Assembly: GCA_002688155.1 (NCBI GenBank)
Contig: NZCH01000021.1
Coordinates: forward strand, 1 to 7,325
Direction: 5' to 3'
Length of the DNA: 7,325 bases
Source of the DNA: Phycisphaerae bacterium
GTDB taxonomy: Bacteria; Planctomycetota; Phycisphaerae; Phycisphaerales; Phycisphaeraceae
The notes under the pieces were generated by a model. It ran no database searches. It was not told the origin of the DNA and was given only the letters and a program-made list of their open reading frames with translations. Both the position numbers and the translations under genes were made by a program. Below, piece by piece: positions 1 to 4,977 of the stretch. Each line of letters starts with the position of its first letter. The first letter of the stretch is position 1.

Positions 1-695
1 CCAGCGCGCTGCTGACGGACCTTGAAGCCGGACGCACGGATATCGCGCTGTGCCCCGTGATCGACTTCCAGACCAGCAGGCTGGCACTGCGCATCGTACC
101 GGTCGGCGGCATTGGCTGCGACGGCCCGACATGGACGGTCCGGCTGTTCAGCAAAACACCGATTGACCAGATCATGCACGTTCACGCCGACACGGACAGC
201 CATACCAGCGTGATTTTACTGCAGGTCCTGCTGCACGAGTTGTATGGCGTGCGAGCAACGATTCATCCGTTTGATGCCCGCCACGACACGGCCGCGCCGC
301 ACGACACCATGTTGCTGATCGGCGACAAGGTCGCGATCGACCCGCGCGCCGGCAACGAATATCCGCACCAGCTGGATCTGGGTCAGGCGTGGTGTGAACT
401 CACCGGCCTGCCGTTCGTGTTCGCCGTGTGGATGACGCCCCGGGACGTGGACCTGGCCGACCTGCCGCAGCGGCTCGACCAGGTGCGCCGGCACAACACC
501 GGTCGCATCGACGAAATAGTCGACCGGTTCGCCCCGCCGCTGAATTGGCCACGCGAACTGGCGCGCGAATATCTCGGCGAGCGTCTGCGATACGACATCG
601 CCGGCAAACAACTCGAAGCGATGCAACTGTTCTGGTTCAAAGCACACGACCAGGGACTGATCAAGACGCTGCGACCGGTTGAGGTATATGTGTGA
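1..695 (+). CDS. mqnA: Chorismate dehydratase MqnA (5'-partial)
   Basis: MqnA removes water from chorismate to give 3-[(1-carboxyvinyl)oxy]benzoate, the first step of the futalosine route to menaquinone, in the cytosol. The reading frame is open to the left edge (codons in phase from base 3), so about 40-50 N-terminal residues are outside; 230 residues are visible. Family signatures in visible numbering: the segment TDIALCPVIDFQ (13-24), the DSHTS motif (65-69, usually D-S-R-T-S) followed by a leucine-rich helix, DTMLLIGDKV (101-110), and DLGQAWCELTGLPFVFAVWM (125-144), which is diagnostic of the family's periplasmic-binding-protein-like fold. The GTG at 57 lies inside this conserved sequence and is not the start. 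The gene ends with TGA at 693-695. The next gene begins 88 bases later on the same strand; nothing suggests a functional link. MqnD is a relative with the same fold, but these motifs fit MqnA better. Confidence 0.92.
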   Translation, partial: SALLTDLEAGRTDIALCPVIDFQTSRLALRIVPVGGIGCDGPTWTVRLFSKTPIDQIMHVHADTDSHTSVILLQVLLHELYGVRATIHPFDARHDTAAPHDTMLLIGDKVAIDPRAGNEYPHQLDLGQAWCELTGLPFVFAVWMTPRDVDLADLPQRLDQVRRHNTGRIDEIVDRFAPPLNWPRELAREYLGERLRYDIAGKQLEAMQLFWFKAHDQGLIKTLRPVEVYV

Positions 696-734
696 TCGGA
701 ATCGCACGGATCAAGGGCGCGCGCGTTGCGCCAT

Positions 735-755
735 ACCGCGTAGCGGTCACACCGC
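735..755. repeat. Three alternating 5-nt inverted arms upstream of the sigma-like gene
   Basis: ACCGC (735-739), GCGGT (743-747) and ACCGC (751-755) are each separated by 3 nt. The middle arm can pair with either the left or the right copy, so two mutually exclusive short hairpins are possible. They could be an operator or the tail of the mqnA transcript. With 5-bp stems in a G+C-rich context, chance is a real alternative. There is no T-tract, so this is not an obvious intrinsic terminator. Confidence 0.3.
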
Positions 756-771
756 ACGCCATTTGGAACAA

Positions 772-777
772 TAGAAT
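772..777 (+). promoter_or_regulatory. -10-like hexamer TAGAAT, possible leaderless promoter
   Basis: TAGAAT differs from the TATAAT consensus at one position and ends 6 nt before the GTG at 784, which would put the transcription start at or next to the start codon. No convincing -35 hexamer is seen at 16-18 nt upstream. No Shine-Dalgarno-like AGGAG is present before the GTG, which is consistent with a leaderless message. The TAG in this hexamer is also an in-frame stop, so the gene cannot start further upstream. Confidence 0.4.
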
Positions 778-783
778 CACCAC

Positions 784-2289
784 GTGGCACAAGACCGCTT
801 CAGCAAGTTCCGCAGCGCCGAGTTGGCGGACCTCACCCGGCAATTGCTGATCAGCCCACCGAAACAGCGTGTGCAGCAGACGCTGCGCACCGAACGGCTG
901 CACGACGCGATCGACCCTACGGCGAACTATCCGCTCGAGTACGTCATCTACCGGGTCACGCGGTATCGTCCGGAGCGCGATAGCCAGATCCTGCTGGTGG
1001 GCGAAGCGCTGCTGCCCGATCTGCGGTGGATCATCGACGTGTTGTCGCGGTCAGTGGACCTGCCCGATGACGAGGCGGACCCGGTTGAGCCAATCGACGC
1101 GTTGGCAGTGCGCTTGAACGTGAGCACGAAGACCATCGGCCGGTGGCGCGCACAGGGCCTGCGCTGGCGGTGGATCAAATCACAGCGCGGCGGTCGTCAA
1201 CGGCTGGGATTGACCCGGCGGGCGGTTGACCACTTCCTGAAAGAGCACCCGGGCCAGGTGCACCGCGCCGGGCGGTTCACGCACATCGACGACAAAACAC
1301 GCGACGATCTCATCACCCAGGCGCGCGACATTGCGACGGCGCACAGGTGGTCGATGTTCAAAACCGCGCGTCACCTGGCACGGCAAACTGATCGCGCGAT
1401 CGAAACGGTGCGGAAGATCATTCAACAACACGATCATGATCATCCGAACGATCCCATATTCCCCGGACACACCGGCCCGCTGACCGATCGGCAAAAGCGC
1501 GTCATTGCACGAGCCCATCGCATGGGCATGTCGGCCACGGACCTGGCGGCGCGGTTTCAGCGCACGCGCCACACCATTTATCGCGCGGTGCACGAGCAGC
1601 GCGCCGCTGCGCTGCGGGAGTTACCGATTCACTTCGTCGAATCATCCACGTACATGCGTGATGATGCCGACGAAGTGCTGCTGCGGCGTGAGTCGGACCT
1701 GGCACAGATTGACCTGTCCACGTTTGCGATCCCGGGCGACGCCGAACTAGACGCGCTGCCACAACCCGTGCGCCGTGTTTATCGCCAACCCCGCCTGCCC
1801 GCCAATCTGCAGCGCGCAGCGCTGGTGCGGATGAATTACCTGCGCTTCCGGGCCGCTGCGCTGCGCGATCGGCTCGACGCCTACGCGCCCCGAGCGACCG
1901 AACTCGACCTGATCGAGCGGTCACTCGAAGAGGCACAACAGATCGAGCACCGGCTCGCGCAATCGGCGATGCCGATCGTGCTGTCGATCACGCGGCATCA
2001 ACTCATCGATCAGACCGACCAGTCGACCAACCGGCTGTTGGAACTGCTCAAGATCGGCAATGACGTCGCGCAACAGGCAATGTACGAGTTCGACGCGGCC
2101 AAAGCGCAGACATTCGAAGCGTACCTGAACTGGCGATTGCGCACGCGCTACGCAACGGAAACGAACGACCCCGATGCCGTGCAAGCGTCCATCCCCCGCG
2201 CGCATCGGCGAAAGCCTCCCGATACTCTGATTCAGCAGGTGCTCGATCAGGCGCGCGTGATGGGGATGGGCGGGTCGGCTGAAAGCTGA
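784..2289 (+). CDS. Divergent sigma-70-like protein with N-terminal HTH segments
   Basis: A 501-residue soluble protein of unproven function. The GTG start is the first possible one after the in-frame stop at 772-774. HTH-like segments: residues ~103-150 (LNVSTKTIGRWRAQGL then a basic stretch, excisionase/MerR-like); ~172-215 (TARHLARQTDRAIETVRKII); and ~231-271 (GMSATDLAARFQRTRHTIYR, similar to resolvase or sigma region-4 HTHs). Residues ~337-362 (NLQRAALVRMNYLRFRAAAL) resemble sigma region 1.2 of planctomycete sigma factors. Residues ~383-455 follow sigma region 2: MPIVLSITRH matches 'NLRLVVSIAKR', LLKIGNDVAQQAMYEFD matches 'LIQEGNIGLMRAVEKFD', and TFEAYLNWRLRTRY matches 'FSTYATWWIR'. Only about 45 residues follow, so canonical regions 3 and 4 are missing at the C-terminus. 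It may be an alternative sigma factor with its recognition HTH moved forward, or a core-binding regulator. The region-2 resemblance is by eye; the HTH calls are moderately secure. Confidence 0.65.
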   Translation: MAQDRFSKFRSAELADLTRQLLISPPKQRVQQTLRTERLHDAIDPTANYPLEYVIYRVTRYRPERDSQILLVGEALLPDLRWIIDVLSRSVDLPDDEADPVEPIDALAVRLNVSTKTIGRWRAQGLRWRWIKSQRGGRQRLGLTRRAVDHFLKEHPGQVHRAGRFTHIDDKTRDDLITQARDIATAHRWSMFKTARHLARQTDRAIETVRKIIQQHDHDHPNDPIFPGHTGPLTDRQKRVIARAHRMGMSATDLAARFQRTRHTIYRAVHEQRAAALRELPIHFVESSTYMRDDADEVLLRRESDLAQIDLSTFAIPGDAELDALPQPVRRVYRQPRLPANLQRAALVRMNYLRFRAAALRDRLDAYAPRATELDLIERSLEEAQQIEHRLAQSAMPIVLSITRHQLIDQTDQSTNRLLELLKIGNDVAQQAMYEFDAAKAQTFEAYLNWRLRTRYATETNDPDAVQASIPRAHRRKPPDTLIQQVLDQARVMGMGGSAES

Positions 2290-2340
2290 AATACCCCGTG
2301 GCGGAAAAGGCACGACACCCGAATCTCGAATTCCGTACGC

Positions 2341-2745
2341 ATGCTTCTTGTTTTCCTAATCATCTCCGCCCTCATCGTCATCGCTGTCCTGTGGTTCATG
2401 TGGCGGCTACCGGATACGGGGGACATGTGGTTCACGCTGGCGCCGACGTTTGGGTTGTTCGGCGTGTGGGGCGGGCTTGTGGCGGTGGTCGTGTCGGCAG
2501 CGACCTGGTACGTGTCGGTACCCGATCACTGGCTGCCTCTGGTCTTTCTCGGCCTTGACCCGGCAGCGCTGTGCGCCGGAATCATGGTGTTGTGGACGTA
2601 CCGCAAGAGCGACACGAGCGTTGAAACGATCGCGGCTCAGCGACTGCAGGCGCGGATCGCGATCACACTGGGTCTGATCGCCGTCGCGATCGGGTACACG
2701 TACGTGATGACCAATAAAGCGGTGTTCACACCGATTGGCCAATAG
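2341..2745 (+). CDS. Hypothetical four-helix membrane protein
   Basis: A 134-residue protein I do not recognise. Hydrophobic segments at about residues 2-21, 35-58, 64-87 and 104-123 predict four membrane helices. A short charged stretch after helix 3 (TYRKSDTSVETIAAQRLQAR, 86-105) would be cytoplasmic, with both ends on the same side. There is no enzyme motif and the only cysteine is Cys78. The ATG at 2341 is the best start because helix 1 begins at once. No Shine-Dalgarno is seen before it. It lies 51 bases after the sigma-like gene in the same frame, so co-transcription is likely, and it converges with queE across a 40-base gap. The terminal codons overlap a perfect 10-bp palindrome (ATTGGCCAAT, 2734-2743), probably incidental. 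The hydrophobic pattern makes it likely to be a real gene. Confidence 0.7.
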   Translation: MLLVFLIISALIVIAVLWFMWRLPDTGDMWFTLAPTFGLFGVWGGLVAVVVSAATWYVSVPDHWLPLVFLGLDPAALCAGIMVLWTYRKSDTSVETIAAQRLQARIAITLGLIAVAIGYTYVMTNKAVFTPIGQ

Positions 2746-2785
2746 GCGGTTGCGTTGGCGGGCGATCGACCGTGCGCCGGGTGTT

Positions 2786-3490
2786 TCACACGCCCCGCGC
2801 CATCGGGTCCCAGATCAGTTTGTGCAATTGAACCTGAATGCGCACGGGCAATCCGTCTTCAAGCACCCACTGCCCCAGGTCGTGCAGCGACAAACCCTCG
2901 GCGCCGGGCACTTCATTGCCCGGCGGCATTACATGCACCGGACTAAAAAGCACCACCGCCACACGCTCGTTTAGATGATATTCGCGCAACACGTCGCGTG
3001 ACCATTCGTAATCCGCCCGCGATCCGATGACGAACTTGATTTCGTCACGCGATGTCAAATGGTCCATGTTCGACCACAGGTTGCGCTGCACTTCGCCGCT
3101 GTCGGGTGTTTTGATGTCCATGATGCGGATCACGCGCGGGTCGCACATCGATATGTCACATGCGCCGGACGTTTCGAGCAAGACGGTTTTGCCAGCGTCG
3201 CATAGCAGGCGCATCAGGTCGTGCACGCCCTGCTGCAACAACGGCTCCCCGCCCGTCACTTCGACCAGATCGCAGTCGTACCCACGCACCCTGGCAACCA
3301 CATCGCCGATTGCACTCCGCTCACCGCCGTGGAACGCGTACTCCGTGTCACAATAATTGCATCGCAGGTGACAGCCGGCCAGTCGCACGAACACGCACGG
3401 CTGACCGGCGCGCATCGATTCGCCCTGTATGGAATGGAACACCTCGGAGATGAGGAGTTCTGATTTGCGGTTTTCGATTTTCGGTTTCAT
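2786..3490 (-). CDS. queE: 7-carboxy-7-deazaguanine synthase QueE
   Basis: A radical-SAM enzyme that contracts the ring of 6-carboxy-5,6,7,8-tetrahydropterin to 7-carboxy-7-deazaguanine, the committed step toward preQ0 and queuosine; cytosolic. Its 234 residues fit the family. Seen: FHSIQGES (18-25), FVRLAGCHLRCNYCDTEYAF (34-53) with the 4Fe-4S ligands Cys40, Cys44 and Cys47 in the family's CX3CX2C spacing, the SAM-binding VTGGEPLLQ (78-86), LLETSGA (104-110), DIKTPDSGE (125-133) and the C-terminal HKLIWDP (223-229). The start is the ATG at 3488-3490; no ATG, GTG or TTG follows before the conserved core. There is no Shine-Dalgarno before it. Residues 1-12 (MKPKIENRKSEL) are encoded by a 7-bp tandem repeat and are not family sequence. 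It follows folK by 72 bases on the same strand, a probable operon. No preQ1 riboswitch is seen in that gap. Confidence 0.95.
   Translation of the reverse strand: MKPKIENRKSELLISEVFHSIQGESMRAGQPCVFVRLAGCHLRCNYCDTEYAFHGGERSAIGDVVARVRGYDCDLVEVTGGEPLLQQGVHDLMRLLCDAGKTVLLETSGACDISMCDPRVIRIMDIKTPDSGEVQRNLWSNMDHLTSRDEIKFVIGSRADYEWSRDVLREYHLNERVAVVLFSPVHVMPPGNEVPGAEGLSLHDLGQWVLEDGLPVRIQVQLHKLIWDPMARGV
3455..3488. repeat. Degenerate 7-bp tandem repeat, copy A (queE 5' end)
   Basis: Read on the + strand, the tract is built of heptamers such as TGATTTG (3461-3467), CGGTTTT (3468-3474), CGATTTT (3475-3481) and CGGTTTC (3482-3488), preceded by GAGTTC. It is AT-rich against G+C-rich surroundings. On the - strand it encodes the start of QueE (KPKIENRKSE). 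It matches copies B (6455-6482) and C (7296-7321) in the same orientation, sharing TTCTGATTT with copy B. Confidence 0.7.
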
Positions 3491-3562
3491 TGTTTGTCGT
3501 AACGCCCGTGGACAGTAATCCGCGGGTTGGAGCGAGGTGCACGCACCGCCGCTAAATACGGG

Positions 3563-4072
3563 TCAAGTAACATCGTCGCCGTTTGGAGACTTGATGTTCC
3601 CGCCCTGCTCGATGTATTGCAGAAGCTCACCGACGGTCATTTGCAATAGAGGGTGCACGGCGCCGGCATCCAGGTCGGCGATCGGTTTCAGCACGAACCA
3701 TCGTTCGTGCATCATCGGGTGCGGTATGACAAGTTGGTCGGTGCTGATGATGCTGTCGCCGTAGAGGATGATGTCCAGATCCAGGCATCGTGGCCCCCAT
3801 CGGACCCGCCGGTCTGCCGGCTTGCGACCAGCGTAACCCTCAATAGCGCGCAGCGCTTCCAACAGATCCAGCGGCTCAAGCGGTGTGTCCAACTCGGCGG
3901 CCGCGTTAAGGAACGCGCCTTGCGCGATCGGTCCAACCGGGTCTGTTTCGTATACGCCGCTGAACCGTGCTGGCCGCGACCCGTCGAGTTGACTCAGATG
4001 TTCCTTCGCCAACTCGATCATGGCGTGACGGTCGCCCACGTTCGTGCCGATACCGATGAATGCGTGAGGCAT
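3563..4072 (-). CDS. folK: 6-hydroxymethyl-7,8-dihydropterin pyrophosphokinase FolK
   Basis: FolK (HPPK) transfers pyrophosphate from ATP to 6-hydroxymethyl-7,8-dihydropterin, giving the substrate of dihydropteroate synthase in folate synthesis; cytosolic. The 169 residues match the usual single-domain enzyme. Seen: GIGTNVGD (7-14), YETDPVG (41-47), FLNAAAELDT (54-63), the core GPRCLDLDIILYGD (93-106) with Asp98 and Asp100 as the magnesium ligands, and IPHPMMHERWFVLKPIADL (116-134). The ATG at 4070-4072 starts the conserved MPHAFIGIGTNVGD. The frame stays open upstream to a TTG at 4135, but those 21 extra residues are not family-like. No Shine-Dalgarno precedes the ATG; instead a TACAAT lies 6 nt upstream. 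queE follows 72 bases downstream, and cysH diverges from it. Confidence 0.95.
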   Translation of the reverse strand: MPHAFIGIGTNVGDRHAMIELAKEHLSQLDGSRPARFSGVYETDPVGPIAQGAFLNAAAELDTPLEPLDLLEALRAIEGYAGRKPADRRVRWGPRCLDLDIILYGDSIISTDQLVIPHPMMHERWFVLKPIADLDAGAVHPLLQMTVGELLQYIEQGGNIKSPNGDDVT

Positions 4073-4078
4073 GCATGA

Positions 4079-4084
4079 ATTGTA
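4079..4084 (-). promoter_or_regulatory. -10-like hexamer TACAAT for folK (possible leaderless start)
   Basis: On the - strand, TACAAT (one mismatch to TATAAT) ends 6 nt before the folK ATG at 4072, so the transcript would begin at or beside the start codon. No good -35 is seen at 17 nt. The spacing equals that of TAGAAT before the GTG at 784. Confidence 0.4.
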
Positions 4085-4097
4085 CGGTGTCGGGACC

Positions 4098-4109
4098 ACC
4101 GGGCCCGGT
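4098..4109. repeat. 12-bp perfect palindrome between folK and cysH
   Basis: ACCGGGCCCGGT is a perfect self-complementary 12-mer in the divergent intergenic region, upstream of the -10 hexamers of both genes. It could be an operator for a dimeric regulator; base composition makes chance palindromes here fairly likely. Confidence 0.35.
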
Positions 4110-4121
4110 AGCGACCACGAA

Positions 4122-4142
4122 CCGGCGCCCGGCAACGCCGGG
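4122..4142. repeat. Overlapping inverted repeats just upstream of the cysH -10
   Basis: CCCGGC (4128-4133) and GCCGGG (4137-4142) form a 6-bp stem with an AAC loop. An alternative pairing joins CCGGCG (4122-4127) with CGCCGG (4136-4141). The repeat sits where the -35/-10 spacer of cysH would be and ends 4 nt before the TATAAT. It may be a regulator site for sulfate assimilation; no known consensus is recognised. Confidence 0.35.
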
Positions 4143-4146
4143 ACGC

Positions 4147-4152
4147 TATAAT
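4147..4152 (+). promoter_or_regulatory. Consensus -10 TATAAT for cysH
   Basis: A perfect TATAAT lies 44 nt before the cysH ATG, giving a predicted leader of roughly 35-40 nt. No TTGACA-like -35 is seen at 16-18 nt upstream, where the sequence is G+C-rich and palindromic, so an activator may be needed. An AGGA at 4181-4184, 12 nt before the ATG, is a weakly spaced ribosome-binding candidate. Confidence 0.5.
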
Positions 4153-4196
4153 CAAATGTTGCGCCTCAGGCCGAAGGTTCAGGACAGAACTCCAAC

Positions 4197-4946
4197 ATGC
4201 CGCAAACCACCAACATCGCGCCGCTTGATTTAGATTCGATCAACCATAAGCTGGCCGATACGCCGGCGACGGACATCGTGCGCTGGGCGCGCGATCAGTT
4301 GGGCGATCGGTTGATCCTTACGTCCAGTTTCGGCGCACAGGCGGCCGTGATGCTGCACCTGGTCACGCGCGTCGTACCGGACATGCCGATCTTGTTCATC
4401 GACACCGGGTTTCACTTCCAGGAGACGTACGCGTTCATGCACAAGCTGGCGCAGCGGCTGGACCTGAACATGAAGGTCTATCAGTCATGGATGAGCCCGG
4501 CCCACATGGTCGCGATCCACGGACGTCTGTGGGAGCAAGGCAAGGACGGACTGGACAAGTACGACCGCATCCGCAAGATCGAGCCGATGCAGCGCGCGTT
4601 ACGTGAACTAGAGCCCAAAGCCTGGTTCGCCGGCCTACGCCGCACGCAAACCGATCATCGCGCGCAACTGCGACACGTCGAATTGCAGGACCACATCTAC
4701 AAAGTTCACCCGATCCTCACCTGGACGACCAAGAACGTGCACGAGTACCTCAAGGCGCACGACCTGCCCTATCACCCATTGCATGATCAGGGTTACCCGT
4801 CGATTGGCGACTGGCATTCAACACTGCGGGTCGGCGAATCCGACGACGACCGCGCCGGCCGATTCCAGGGCCTCAAACAGGAATGCGGCATCCACCTGCC
4901 GCAGACGGAAGCGGAAGACGCAAGCCGTTTTTCCAGCGGGTTGTAA
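4197..4946 (+). CDS. cysH: Phosphoadenylyl-sulfate (PAPS) reductase CysH
   Basis: CysH reduces PAPS to sulfite and adenosine 3',5'-bisphosphate with thioredoxin, in cytosolic assimilatory sulfate reduction. Its 249 residues fit the family. Seen: the PP-loop SSFGAQAA (43-50), FIDTGFHFQETYAF (67-80), GLRRTQTDHRA (146-156), VHPILTWT (170-177), GYPSIGDWHST (199-209) and the C-terminal catalytic motif KQECGIHL (227-234). Cys230 is the only cysteine in the protein. APS reductases carry Cys-Cys pairs for a 4Fe-4S cluster; here the site preceding IRKIEP reads Tyr122-Asp123, so the cluster is absent. By established family logic this points to PAPS over APS, though substrate preference is inferred. The gene is divergent from folK and convergent with the L,D-transpeptidase gene (31-base gap). 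No other sulfate-assimilation gene lies in the window. Confidence 0.93.
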   Translation: MPQTTNIAPLDLDSINHKLADTPATDIVRWARDQLGDRLILTSSFGAQAAVMLHLVTRVVPDMPILFIDTGFHFQETYAFMHKLAQRLDLNMKVYQSWMSPAHMVAIHGRLWEQGKDGLDKYDRIRKIEPMQRALRELEPKAWFAGLRRTQTDHRAQLRHVELQDHIYKVHPILTWTTKNVHEYLKAHDLPYHPLHDQGYPSIGDWHSTLRVGESDDDRAGRFQGLKQECGIHLPQTEAEDASRFSSGL

Positions 4947-4977
4947 CGCTCGCGGACTGCTGCCTGCGAACTTTACA

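Noticed and set aside
57..59. GTG at 57 as the start of the mqnA gene
   Set aside because: The conserved MqnA segment TDIALCPV is encoded upstream in the same frame up to base 3, so the real start lies outside the window.
216..707. 163-residue open frame antisense to mqnA
   Set aside because: It mirrors a conserved gene and shows no domain or start signal of its own.
1502..1936. 144-residue open frame on the - strand inside the sigma-like gene
   Set aside because: Arg/Ala-rich composition typical of the complement of G+C-rich coding DNA; no start signal or family motif.
3491..3562. preQ1 riboswitch before queE
   Set aside because: The gap holds only a weak stem (3505-3526) that has a C-A mismatch in the - strand RNA, and no preQ1 aptamer-like A-rich tail is seen.
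4073..4135. Longer folK start at TTG 4135
   Set aside because: The 21 extra residues are not FolK-like, the conserved family N-terminus begins at the ATG of 4072, and the TACAAT lies just upstream of that ATG.
4153..4196. SAM or other sulfur riboswitch before cysH
   Set aside because: The leader is only about 40 nt, too short for a known SAM aptamer, and no matching stem pattern is visible.
4947..4977. Shared bidirectional terminator between cysH and the L,D-transpeptidase
   Set aside because: Only a 4-bp TCGC/GCGA stem is present, with no T-tract on either strand.
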